A DNA stretch of 64,000 nt, taken from positions 124,001-188,000 of the forward strand of contig JAFGBM010000010.1 of the NCBI GenBank assembly GCA_016933155.1, in the 5' to 3' direction. Made by a program: the position numbers and the translations under genes. How positions within the stretch are numbered: position 1 is the stretch's first letter; the number at the start of each line of letters is the position of its first letter. The DNA comes from Demequinaceae bacterium. GTDB lineage: Bacteria > Actinomycetota > Actinomycetes > Actinomycetales > Demequinaceae. Below the pieces are notes generated by a model. It was not told the origin of the DNA and made no database searches. It saw only the letters and a list, made by a program, of their open reading frames with translations. Positions 47,305 to 56,095 of the stretch are shown here, piece after piece.

Positions 47305-47868
47305 ATGGCCGCAGTTCGTCCCAGGACCGAGGGCCGTGCCTCGAATGACGATCATGGGGCATCCCTCTTCCGCATCCTCGGCCGCACCTCGCGGGCAATG
47401 CGCCTCCACCTCGAGGACACCATCAGCGATGTACCCGGTGGAATAAGCGCGTGGTCGGTACTCCGATACCTTCATCGAACCGGGCCCACCACCCAAGCCG
47501 GCATCGCCAAGGGCATCTGCCTCGCAGACTCGACCTTGACCCGCCGGCTCGACTCCATGGAGAACGATGGACTCGTGATCCGCACAGTGGACCCTGAAGA
47601 CAAACGTCGGACCATCGTTGCGTTGAGCGAACAGGGCGAGGCCCTGCATGATGTCCAGCGTGAACGGGCAGACGCCGTGACTGCGGGCTTCGTCAAGGGG
47701 ATTGCCCACTCCGATCTCGAGGCCCTCGCTCGAGTCATCGATGGCATTCACGCCAATCTTCTGGCCGATGGTGCGGATCCGACCATTCACGGTCGTGGTC
47801 GCAGGGGCCGTTTGAGGGGCAACGGACGCCTCAATCAGGGTCGCGAAGGCTCACGCGACGACACATAG
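47305..47868 (+). CDS. MarR-family transcriptional regulator
   Basis: A 187-residue winged-helix regulator. The DNA-binding core is SAWSVLRYLHRTGPTTQAGIAKGICLADSTLTRRLDSMENDGLVIRTVDPEDKRRTIVALSEQG in order, with helix 3-4 around TQAGIAKG and TLTRRLDSME and the wing D-P-E-D-K-R-R. The Arg/Gly-rich C-terminus (GRGRRGRLRGNGRLNQGREG) is unusual and could contact nucleic acid. GAGGGAGGT precedes ATG 47305. It probably controls itself through the operator above and the two small membrane genes downstream. Confidence 0.9.
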   Translation: MAAVRPRTEGRASNDDHGASLFRILGRTSRAMRLHLEDTISDVPGGISAWSVLRYLHRTGPTTQAGIAKGICLADSTLTRRLDSMENDGLVIRTVDPEDKRRTIVALSEQGEALHDVQRERADAVTAGFVKGIAHSDLEALARVIDGIHANLLADGADPTIHGRGRRGRLRGNGRLNQGREGSRDDT

Positions 47869-47971
47869 CTTGGCGCCCGACAAGGGTGCCTTGGCCTCAC
47901 GCGACCGGAGCGGTTGGTCACGATGGGGTTTGGCAGGGCTACATCTGTAGCACCAATCAAAGGAATGTTCT

Positions 47972-48307
47972 ATGAGTAGGAATACTTCACTTGGAGTCAT
48001 CGGTGGGGCGCTGATCGTTCTTGCGGTCTTCCTCACCGGGACCGGATTCGATTTCGACGCCAACGCGCTCGACAACACCACGCTGCTCGTCCTCTTCTTG
48101 GCCGGGCTCTTCGTCGCCCTGTTGTGTGTGCTGGGCAAGCCTGCGCTTGCCGCATACCCAGCTGGGGCTGCAGCCACCATCGGGTTGATCTGGGTCATCG
48201 ATCTGGTCAAGTCCGACGCCGATTTCACGGTCCGGTTGGTCGTACTGATCATCGGCGTCCTCCTGGCCCTGATGGCGACGATCTCCAACCGGCGGGTTCG
48301 CGACTAG
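47972..48307 (+). CDS. Small membrane protein, first of two tandem paralogues
   Basis: A 111-residue, four-helix membrane protein: LGVIGGALIVLAVFLTGTG, LLVLFLAGLFVALLCVLG, AYPAGAAATIGLIWVIDLV and LVVLIIGVLLALMATI, ending NRRVRD. It aligns with the next gene at LTGTGFDF / LTGTGLDF, AAATIGLIW / AAATIGLIW and VIGV(L/I)LALxAT. The loop GFDFDANALDN is acidic. It follows the MarR gene on the same strand. No family is recognised and the role is unknown; it could be part of a MarR-controlled stress response. Confidence 0.75.
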   Translation: MSRNTSLGVIGGALIVLAVFLTGTGFDFDANALDNTTLLVLFLAGLFVALLCVLGKPALAAYPAGAAATIGLIWVIDLVKSDADFTVRLVVLIIGVLLALMATISNRRVRD

Positions 48308-48428
48308 CGGACCCCTCACGGCTGACGCGCGTCGACGCGCGAAAGCCATCGAATGCTCGCAAAGAGTCGCACCCACAGATGCGGCCCGCGAACGTCAATA
48401 CACGTGCATACACGCAAAGGAGCACAGC

Positions 48429-48767
48429 ATGAGCAAGAAAAGCAACACCCGAACACTCGGCATCATCGGTGGCATCCTGATCGCCATCGCAGCACTTCTC
48501 ACCGGGACCGGACTCGACTTCTCCACCGACGGCCTCGGGCATCCCGAGACCCTGGTCCTGTTCGCCGCCGGCCTCGGAGTCATCTTCTTCCTCTTGGCGG
48601 GGAAGATGCCCTGGGCCATCTACAGCACGATCGCCGCGGCCACCATCGGCCTGATCTGGATACTCGCCGTGATCATGGACGGCGCAGATATCAGCGTGAA
48701 GTTGGTCATGTTGGTGATCGGCGTCATCCTCGCACTCCTGGCCACGACCTGGAATCGCAGGGGCTAG
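48429..48767 (+). CDS. Small membrane protein, second tandem paralogue
   Basis: A 112-residue membrane protein with the same plan as its upstream neighbour: TLGIIGGILIAIAALLTGTG, LVLFAAGLGVIFFLLAG, YSTIAAATIGLIWILAVIM and LVMLVIGVILALLATTWN, ending NRRG. The 121-base gap between the two genes may hold a separate promoter. Start ATG 48429 follows AGGAGCAC. Similar organisation and sequence show that the pair arose by duplication. Function unknown. Confidence 0.75.
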   Translation: MSKKSNTRTLGIIGGILIAIAALLTGTGLDFSTDGLGHPETLVLFAAGLGVIFFLLAGKMPWAIYSTIAAATIGLIWILAVIMDGADISVKLVMLVIGVILALLATTWNRRG

Positions 48768-48818
48768 TCGGAAAGCCGGTTGTCGCTCGCTGAGGCGACG
48801 CGACAGAAGTCAAGGAAC

Positions 48819-48852
48819 ACGGCGGGCCTCGTCCTCGGACGGGGCCCGCCGT
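48819..48852. terminator. Bidirectional terminator between convergent genes
   Basis: Outer arms ACGGCGGGCC (48819-48828) and GGCCCGCCGT (48843-48852), with an inner CGTCC/GGACG pairing across the 14-base loop, giving about 15 base pairs. It separates the plus-strand membrane gene from the minus-strand lipoprotein gene. Confidence 0.75.
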
Positions 48853-48853
48853 C

Positions 48854-49882
48854 CTAGTTACCGTCCCGCCAGCGCTGGTAGAAGAGGTTGAGCATCGGGA
48901 CGAATTCCCCGGTGGCCTTGAAGTTGCCTTCGGACGTGGGGTGGCTGTCGTAGTCGACGGCGTAAGCGGAGGTGTTCTGGCCTTGGTTCGTGACGTACTG
49001 GACCTGCCCGTCGAGGAAGCGGTGGTGGTTGCCGTCCGCCGAGCCGAGGTCGTTCTTGTAGGGGTTCCCGCCATTCGAGGTCAAGACGTTGTAGAAGTCG
49101 AAGACGGCGACGTTCGAGTGGGGATAGCCGTCCAGCCAGTCTTCGACGAGCCACGTGTTGAGTGCCCGGGCATTCATGGCGGCGCCGGGGTCCGTGTCGT
49201 CGGTGATCTGGGGGGGAGCCGTGATGACGACGAAGAGCTTGTCCTGGTGATCGGCGAAGTAGTCGAGCAGGTCCAAGTACAGCGCCTTCGCATTGCCGAC
49301 GGTCAGGTTGTCGAGGCCGGCACCGTCGAGGGGGTTGCGTCCCGCGGTGGGCGGATCGCCAGGGCTACCGTCGATGTAGGAGTTGGGGAAGCAGGACTTG
49401 AACATGACGATCTCGTTCTCCCCGCCCGGGTCGTCGTCGAGGCGGGAGTACCAGGAGTACTGATCGGACTCGGAGTAGACGGCGTCCATGATGGTGTCGC
49501 TCGACGGCCCGAGGAACCAGTTCCACCAGTGGCCGATGTCGGTGTTGTCGCCGATGGCGCTTCCGAGTTCGGAGTCCTCCGGACCCCAGCCGTAGTTCGT
49601 GTCGCCGACGTAGTAGTTGTTGGCCGCGAGCGCCAGGCCGAGCCCTCCGGTCTCGTCGGCGAGCCAGTTCTCGCCGGTGGAGTGGTGGATGAAGAGGAGC
49701 TTGACCGTGTCCTCTGGTGCGGGGACCTCATTGTCGAAGGAGGGGGCCGGGCCCGGTGTGGCCCAGGGCGTCTCGTCGGGCCAGGGGCTCCAGGAGGACC
49801 CGTCGGGGGTGGGTGAGGGCGACGAGGGGCCGCACCCTGCCAGGATCAGTGCCGCTGCGGCGATCACGAAGACTCGTTTCAT
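48854..49882 (-). CDS. SGNH/GDSL-like hydrolase lipoprotein
   Basis: A 342-residue exported lipoprotein. The signal peptide RVFVIAAAALILAGCG gives a lipobox L-A-G-C at about 13-16, and a Pro/Ser/Trp-rich spacer follows. The body has a block I-like Ser in LLFIHHSTGENWL, a CFPNSYI segment, VVITAPPQ, and near the end YDSHPTSEGN, whose Asp-x-His is like block V of SGNH hydrolases. Those enzymes cleave esters, often acetyl groups on polysaccharides. The match is partial, so the family call is moderate. ATG 49882 follows GGAGGAGGT. Confidence 0.65.
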   Translation of the reverse strand: MKRVFVIAAAALILAGCGPSSPSPTPDGSSWSPWPDETPWATPGPAPSFDNEVPAPEDTVKLLFIHHSTGENWLADETGGLGLALAANNYYVGDTNYGWGPEDSELGSAIGDNTDIGHWWNWFLGPSSDTIMDAVYSESDQYSWYSRLDDDPGGENEIVMFKSCFPNSYIDGSPGDPPTAGRNPLDGAGLDNLTVGNAKALYLDLLDYFADHQDKLFVVITAPPQITDDTDPGAAMNARALNTWLVEDWLDGYPHSNVAVFDFYNVLTSNGGNPYKNDLGSADGNHHRFLDGQVQYVTNQGQNTSAYAVDYDSHPTSEGNFKATGEFVPMLNLFYQRWRDGN

Positions 49883-50038
49883 GGGGACCTCCTCCAGTCC
49901 TCAGCATATCCATGGACGGCCCATCGGGGGCGGACATTCCCTCTACAACAAGGTCCACCGCGAGTAGGGTGAAGGGGTCGGCAACCTACCGCGGGTTCTC
50001 GAATCGGCGGGGAGCACAAACGACGTCGGGGGTCGAGA

Positions 50039-52744
50039 ATGCCCAACCCAGATCGCCCACTCCAGAAGAGTCCACGACGCCCGAAGAGCGCCGAAGCCCC
50101 TTTCGTCCACGACGATGTCGAGTGCCGCGTGTTCCGGGCACTCGCGGACAGGGCGTTCTTCGCGAAGGTCTTCGCGGACTCCCAGGGCATCATCCAGTAC
50201 GTCAACCCGCATTTTGCCGAGATGCTCGGCTACCGTCCCGAGGAACTGGTGGGCCAGCACATCTCCATCGCCCACACGCCCGAGCAGATGAAGGACTCCC
50301 AGCGCATCATCGAATCCTCGATCGAAAGAGGGCACTCCGAGCCGGAAGAGAACTGGTATGTCCGCCGCGACGGCACGGAGTTCCCGCTCCTCGTCGGGTG
50401 TGTGACCGTCAGGTCGCCTGTGGACGGGGAGCCCTTCACCGCCATGTCCGGCGTGGACATCTCCCCGATCCTTCAGGCGCGTAAGGACTACCAGACCCTC
50501 TTCGACGAGATGCTCGACGGCTTCGCCCACCACGAGATCATCTGCGACGACTCCGGCGCACCGATCGACTACCGATACCTTTCCGTCAATTCCGCCTGGG
50601 AGGACATGGTCGGCCTGAAGGCGGACGACGTCATCGGCAAGACGGTTCTGGAGGTTCTTCCCGGAGTTGAGAAGGCGTGGATCGATACCTTCGGAGCGGT
50701 GGCCATCACCGGCGAACCGAATCGATTCAAGAACTACTCCGCCCCCCTCGACAAGCACTTCGAGGTGACGGCCTACTGCCCCGCACCGGGAGAATTCGCC
50801 TGCCTATTCACGGACATCACCGAGCGCGTGAAGGCCGAGCAGGCCTACCGGACCCTCTTCAATGAGATGCTTGATGCCTTCTCCCACTTCGAGGTGATCT
50901 TCGACGACTCCGGGAAGGCGGTGGACTACCGGTACCTTGCGGTGAATCCCGCATGGGAGAGGGCCCGGGAGCAGCGCGCCGAGGACGTCGTCGGAAAGAC
51001 CCTGACGGAGGTTTCCCCCGACTACGATCCGGCATGGATCGAGATGGCCGGAAGGGTCGCCACGACCGGTGAACCCATTCGCACCAACATCCATTACGAA
51101 GGCCTGGACAAGTACTTCGAGGCGACGGTGTTCCGTCCGGCACCGGGTGAGTGCGCGGTCATCCTTCTAGACATCACCGACCGCAAGGTTTACGAGGATG
51201 CCCTTCGCAAGGGAGAACACGACCTCCAGAGGACGCAACGACTGGCGAACGTGGGCAGTTGGACCTGGGATTTCGCGACAGGCAAGGTCACATGGACCGA
51301 GGTGCTCTTCGAGGTCTTCGGCCTGGAGCCCGCACCCACCGCTCCGACGTTTTCGGAGCAGGAGGACCTCGTCACGCCGTCGACATACAAAGCCCTCCGC
51401 GAGGCGGTCGCCGGAACCAAGGAGACCGGTATTCCCTACGAGGTCGAGTTGGAGATCCCGAGAGAGGACGGCACGTCCCGTTGGTTGTGGGCCCGAGGGG
51501 AACCGGTCACGGACGCAACGGGACAGATCACGGGCCTCTGGGGCGCCGCCCAAGACATCACGGAGCGGAAGATGCAGGAGGCCGACAAACTGCGGCTCGA
51601 GGCTCAATTGTCCAGGGCCCAGAGGCTGGAATCGGTGGGCCGATTCGCCGGAAGCGTGGCGCATGACTTCAACAACATGCTGACGGTCATCCTGGGCCAC
51701 GTCGAACGGGACCTCCCAAGAATTCAGCATGATAACCCGGTCTATGCCGACCTCATGGAGATCGGCCAAGTCGCCGAGCGATCCGCCGCCTTGACCCGGC
51801 AACTGCTGGCCTTCGCCAGCAGTCAACCCGCGTCTCCCCGCGTCATCGACCTCAACAAGACGATTGAAGCGATCCTCGTCATGATGAGACGCCTCATCGG
51901 GGAGGAGATCAACCTGACCTGGAACCCAGGGAAGGATCTCTCGCCGGTGAGAATCGATCCCACCCAGGTCGATCAGATCCTGGCCAATCTCTGTGTCAAC
52001 GCGCGGGACGCGATCGATGATGTGGGAGACATCACCATCGAGACCAAGAACGTCCACTTCAATGCGGAGTTTTGCGCCTGGCACCCGGACTGCCGCGAGG
52101 GCGACTACGTCGAACTCTCCGTGACCGACAACGGTTCGGGCATGGATCTCGAAACCCAGGCCCGTCTCTTCGAACCGTTCTTCACCACCAAGGACCAGGG
52201 GCAGGGCACCGGGCTCGGGCTCTCCACCCTCTACGGCATCGTCCAACAGAACAACGGCTTCGTCACCGTGACCAGCGAGCCTGGGGTGGGCACGACCTTT
52301 CGGATCAACCTCCCCCGACAGGCGGCGGGGTCGGAGTCCTCTCCCGAACCGACCGCTGAGGTCACCGATGAGCCCGGCACGGAGACGGTCCTGCTGGTGG
52401 AGGATGAGCCCGCGATCCTCAAGATGGTTTCGATCATGCTGGGGGGCAGGGGCTATACGGTCCTGACGGCGGCGACGCCGAGTGAGGCGATCCGTCTGGC
52501 CCAGAATCATTCCGGATCGATCGACCTGCTGTTGACCTACGTCATCATGCCCGAAATGAATGGCGCCGTGCTGGCGGAACGGATTCGATCGCTACAGCCC
52601 GATCTCAAGTGCCTGTTCATGTCCGGGTACACGGCCAACGTCCTTGCGCCTTATGGGGTTCTCGACGACGGGGCCCACTTCATCGCGAAGCCCTTCCACC
52701 TGAAGGACTTGGCGGCGAAGGTTCGCGAGGTCCTCGACTCCTGA
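50039..52744 (+). CDS. Hybrid PAS histidine kinase with receiver lacking the phosphoacceptor Asp
   Basis: A 901-residue soluble sensor kinase. Four PAS-type domains come first: residues 37-148 (YVNPHFAEMLGYRPEEL), two nearly duplicate ones (DYRYLSVNSAWEDM, then DYRYLAVNPAWERA), and a fourth near 385-500. The transmitter has His542 in VAHDFNNML, N-box NLCVNARDAID, G1 VTDNGSGMD and G2 GTGLGLSTLYG. A C-terminal receiver begins VLLVEDEP, but LLLTYVIMP has Tyr834 where the phosphorylated Asp is expected; Lys in KPFH is kept. Without membrane helices it probably senses a cytoplasmic or small-molecule signal. No partner regulator gene is adjacent. Confidence 0.9.
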   Translation: MPNPDRPLQKSPRRPKSAEAPFVHDDVECRVFRALADRAFFAKVFADSQGIIQYVNPHFAEMLGYRPEELVGQHISIAHTPEQMKDSQRIIESSIERGHSEPEENWYVRRDGTEFPLLVGCVTVRSPVDGEPFTAMSGVDISPILQARKDYQTLFDEMLDGFAHHEIICDDSGAPIDYRYLSVNSAWEDMVGLKADDVIGKTVLEVLPGVEKAWIDTFGAVAITGEPNRFKNYSAPLDKHFEVTAYCPAPGEFACLFTDITERVKAEQAYRTLFNEMLDAFSHFEVIFDDSGKAVDYRYLAVNPAWERAREQRAEDVVGKTLTEVSPDYDPAWIEMAGRVATTGEPIRTNIHYEGLDKYFEATVFRPAPGECAVILLDITDRKVYEDALRKGEHDLQRTQRLANVGSWTWDFATGKVTWTEVLFEVFGLEPAPTAPTFSEQEDLVTPSTYKALREAVAGTKETGIPYEVELEIPREDGTSRWLWARGEPVTDATGQITGLWGAAQDITERKMQEADKLRLEAQLSRAQRLESVGRFAGSVAHDFNNMLTVILGHVERDLPRIQHDNPVYADLMEIGQVAERSAALTRQLLAFASSQPASPRVIDLNKTIEAILVMMRRLIGEEINLTWNPGKDLSPVRIDPTQVDQILANLCVNARDAIDDVGDITIETKNVHFNAEFCAWHPDCREGDYVELSVTDNGSGMDLETQARLFEPFFTTKDQGQGTGLGLSTLYGIVQQNNGFVTVTSEPGVGTTFRINLPRQAAGSESSPEPTAEVTDEPGTETVLLVEDEPAILKMVSIMLGGRGYTVLTAATPSEAIRLAQNHSGSIDLLLTYVIMPEMNGAVLAERIRSLQPDLKCLFMSGYTANVLAPYGVLDDGAHFIAKPFHLKDLAAKVREVLDS

Positions 52745-52825
52745 TCCCCGCGGGTCGGGCTTGACGAGACCCACCGTTGCTGGAGAAGTGATAGGAGTGT
52801 CGGTGGACGTCCGTACGATGCGGGG

Positions 52826-53383
52826 ATGGGTCAACGACCGCTGCTCACGCCTGGCTTATCCGGTGCCGAGTTGCTCCGCTGGTACTGGCTCAAAGACGAA
52901 TTGGTCGGTCTGGCTCGGCAACTTGGCCTCAGCACGACGGGCGGAAAGGCCGAACTCACGAGCCGGCTGGCCGCCGCCCTCGATGGCGAGCCGGTGGTAT
53001 CGCCCACGCAACGTCGGACGTCATCGCCATCGCCTCAGCTCTCCGGGCCCCTCGGCCCGGACCCGGTGATCCCCCCGGAACAGCGCTGCAGTCAGGAACT
53101 TCGGGCCTTCTTCACCCGACACATCGGTCGGACGTTCCGGTTCGACGCCGCGATGCGTGACTTCATCGCCACCGGCGCAGGGCGGACACTCGCCGACGCC
53201 CTGGAGCACTGGCATGCCACACGGTCGTCGCCCCCGCCCCCGATCGGGCCGCAGTTCGAATTCAACCGCTTCCTGCGCGACTGGCACACCGCCAATCCCG
53301 GGGGCGGTCGGGCTGAGGCGATCGCCGCATGGCGTACCCACCGATCTCTTCCGATCAATGCCCGCGGCGAAGCCCCGGAGTGA
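52826..53383 (+). CDS. SAP-domain protein (DUF6434-like)
   Basis: A 185-residue cytoplasmic protein. The N-terminal SAP-like helix-extended-loop-helix ([31 protein letters not shown]) is a DNA-binding module, followed by a polar Pro/Ser linker and a second domain: [42 protein letters not shown], found in proteins annotated DUF6434. This architecture, SAP plus that domain, recurs in bacteria, but no function is known. The start is ATG 52826. It precedes the phosphoketolase gene by 109 bases. Confidence 0.75.
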   Translation: MGQRPLLTPGLSGAELLRWYWLKDELVGLARQLGLSTTGGKAELTSRLAAALDGEPVVSPTQRRTSSPSPQLSGPLGPDPVIPPEQRCSQELRAFFTRHIGRTFRFDAAMRDFIATGAGRTLADALEHWHATRSSPPPPIGPQFEFNRFLRDWHTANPGGGRAEAIAAWRTHRSLPINARGEAPE

Positions 53384-53492
53384 CGACACTCTCCGACCCC
53401 GTGACCCTCGCCCAAGGCAGGAGTCTGCAAAACTGGGGTTGGCTCCGTACGCTGGGAACTTGAAGAGACATCCACTCCTGCGGAGGTCAATC

Positions 53493-55949
53493 GTGACGGC
53501 AACACCCTGGGTCAAACGAGCGGGCAAGGCCGCCGACGCGGAGGATCTCGCGGCCATCGATCGGTGGTGGCGGGCCAGCAACTACCTCAGCGTCGGCCAG
53601 ATCTACCTGCTCGACAATCCGCTGCTGCGTCAGCCGTTGACGCGTGACCACGTCAAGCCGCGACTGGTGGGCCACTGGGGCACCACGCCGGGCCTGAACT
53701 TCCTGTATGCGCATCTCAACCGGATGATCCGTGAGCGCCGTCAGCCCACGATGTACATCATCGGCCCAGGCCACGGCGGCCCCGCCCTCGTCGCTGGAAG
53801 CTTCCTCGACGGCACGTACCCGGCGACGTACCCGGACATCTCCAACGACGAGGCCGGCATCCGGCGCCTGTTCAAGCAGTTCTCGTTCCCCGGAGGAATC
53901 CCCTCCCACGTGGCCCCGGAAACCCCCGGCTCGATTCACGAGGGAGGGGAGCTCGGTTACGCGCTGAGCCACGCCTACGGGGCGGCGTTCGACAATCCGG
54001 ACCTGCTGGTCGCGGCGGTGGTCGGCGACGGGGAGGCCGAGACCGGCCCGCTCGCCACCAGCTGGCACTCGAACAAGTTCATCAATCCCCTGACCGACGG
54101 CGTCGTGCTGCCGATCCTGCACCTCAACGGCTACAAGATCGCCAACCCCACGGTGCTGGAGCGCATCAGCGACGAGGAACTCGACTCGCTCATGCGCGGC
54201 TACGGCCACAAGCCGCACGTGTTCGTCGCCGGCTTCGACGACGAGAGTCACACAGAGATCCACGGCCGGTTCGCCGCCTTGCTCGACGACGTCATGGACG
54301 AGATCGCGGCGATCAAGGCGGAGGCCGCATCAAACCCGCTCATGGACCGGCCGATGTGGCCCATGATCGTGATGCGCACCCCCAAGGGATGGACGTGCCC
54401 CGCGGAGATCGACGGCCTTCAGACCGAGGGCTCGTGGCGGGCGCACCAGGTGCCGCTCGCGAGCGCGCGCGACACGGAAGCCCACCTCAAGGTGCTGGAG
54501 GGTTGGCTCCGGTCGTACCGCCCCGAGGAACTGTTCGACGACGCCGGGGCCCCGCTCGCGTCGGTGACGAGCCTGGCTCCCGAGGGAGTCTTGCGCATGA
54601 GCGCCGCGCCGCAGGCCAACGGCGGCCTCCTGCTCGAGGACCTGCGCCTTCCCGACTTCCGTGACTTCGCGGTCGACGTTCCCGTCCCGGGCTCGGCCGT
54701 GGTCGAGGCGACCAGGGTGCTCGGTTCGTGGCTCGCGGCCGTGATGCGGGCGAACCCCGACAGTTTCCGCATCTTCGCCCCCGATGAGCTCGCCTCGAAC
54801 CGTCTCCAGGCCGTGCTGGACGTCACGGACAAGGTGTGGCAGGCACGCCGCGAGGACGACGGCACGCACACCGGTCCCGAGGGCCGCGTCATCGAGATGC
54901 TGTCCGAGCATCAGTGCCAAGGATGGCTCGAGGGCTACCTGCTGACCGGTCGGCACGGCTTATTCACGTCGTACGAGGCCTTCATCCACATCATCGACTC
55001 GATGTTCAACCAGCATGCCAAGTGGCTGAAGGTGACGCAGGAGTTGCCGTGGCGTCGACCGATCGCGTCGCTCAACTACCTGCTCTCGAGCCACGTCTGG
55101 CGTCAGGACCACAATGGCTTCTCGCATCAGGACCCCGGCTTCATCGACCATGTGGTCAACAAGAAGGCCGAGGTGGTTCGGGTGTATTTACCGCCGGACG
55201 CCAACACCCTTCTGAGCACGTTCGACCACAACCTGCGGAGCCGCGACTACGTCAACGTGGTGGTGGCGGGCAAGCAGCCGCAGGCGTCGTGGCTGACGAT
55301 GGACCAGGCCGTCGACCATTGCACGCGTGGCCTCGGCATCTGGGAGTTTGCCTCGAATGTTCCGTTGGGGGAGGAGCCCGATGTGGTCTTGGCGGCCGCC
55401 GGCGACGTGCCGACGCTTGAGGTCCTGGCCGCCATCGACATCATCCGCACGGAGCTTCCGGACGTGAAGGTCCGGATGGTCAACGTGGTGGATCTCATGA
55501 AGCTGCAGCCGGAGGAGGAGCATCCGCACGGGATGTCGGACCGTGAATTCGATCAACTCTTCACGACGGACAGGCCGATCATCTTCAACTATCACGGCTA
55601 CCCGTGGCTCATCCACCGCCTCACCTACCGCCGTAGGGGGCACGCCAACCTGCATGTGCGCGGGTTCAAGGAGGAGGGGACGACCACCACGCCGTTCGAC
55701 ATGGCGATGATGAATGACATCGACCGGTTCCACCTGGTCATGGACGTCATCGATCGGGTGCCGGGTCTGGGCGCTCGTGCGGCGTCGCTGCGCCAGCGCC
55801 TGTTCGACAAGCGCCTAGAGGCCCGACGCTACACGCGCGAGTACGGCGCCGACCTGCCCGAGGTCGAGGGCTGGGTGTGGCCCGACGCTCGCGGCCTAGT
55901 GACGGACGACGTCGACGCCGTCGCGGCCACCGGCGGAGACAACGTGTAA
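53493..55949 (+). CDS. xfp: Phosphoketolase (xylulose-5-phosphate/fructose-6-phosphate)
   Basis: An 818-residue TPP enzyme, the usual phosphoketolase length. It splits xylulose 5-phosphate or fructose 6-phosphate with phosphate into acetyl phosphate and glyceraldehyde 3-phosphate or erythrose 4-phosphate. Family landmarks include the [12 protein letters not shown] start, [18 protein letters not shown], the [13 protein letters not shown] region, the TPP motif [36 protein letters not shown] and the [19 protein letters not shown] end. GTG 53493 is preceded by GGAGGT. No acetate kinase or phosphotransacetylase gene lies in the window to use the acetyl phosphate. Confidence 0.95.
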   Translation: MTATPWVKRAGKAADAEDLAAIDRWWRASNYLSVGQIYLLDNPLLRQPLTRDHVKPRLVGHWGTTPGLNFLYAHLNRMIRERRQPTMYIIGPGHGGPALVAGSFLDGTYPATYPDISNDEAGIRRLFKQFSFPGGIPSHVAPETPGSIHEGGELGYALSHAYGAAFDNPDLLVAAVVGDGEAETGPLATSWHSNKFINPLTDGVVLPILHLNGYKIANPTVLERISDEELDSLMRGYGHKPHVFVAGFDDESHTEIHGRFAALLDDVMDEIAAIKAEAASNPLMDRPMWPMIVMRTPKGWTCPAEIDGLQTEGSWRAHQVPLASARDTEAHLKVLEGWLRSYRPEELFDDAGAPLASVTSLAPEGVLRMSAAPQANGGLLLEDLRLPDFRDFAVDVPVPGSAVVEATRVLGSWLAAVMRANPDSFRIFAPDELASNRLQAVLDVTDKVWQARREDDGTHTGPEGRVIEMLSEHQCQGWLEGYLLTGRHGLFTSYEAFIHIIDSMFNQHAKWLKVTQELPWRRPIASLNYLLSSHVWRQDHNGFSHQDPGFIDHVVNKKAEVVRVYLPPDANTLLSTFDHNLRSRDYVNVVVAGKQPQASWLTMDQAVDHCTRGLGIWEFASNVPLGEEPDVVLAAAGDVPTLEVLAAIDIIRTELPDVKVRMVNVVDLMKLQPEEEHPHGMSDREFDQLFTTDRPIIFNYHGYPWLIHRLTYRRRGHANLHVRGFKEEGTTTTPFDMAMMNDIDRFHLVMDVIDRVPGLGARAASLRQRLFDKRLEARRYTREYGADLPEVEGWVWPDARGLVTDDVDAVAATGGDNV

Positions 55950-56095
55950 AAAGCGGGTTGACTGGGGAGGGTGGTGTCCTCAGCACGGGTGCTCCTCGGT
56001 ACGCCGTACCCCAACTCAGTCCCCGTGGGGCAGGTCAAACTGTCACTACAACCTGCATCACGCCCGGTCACCCTTCCGCTGACTTTGACGTCAAA

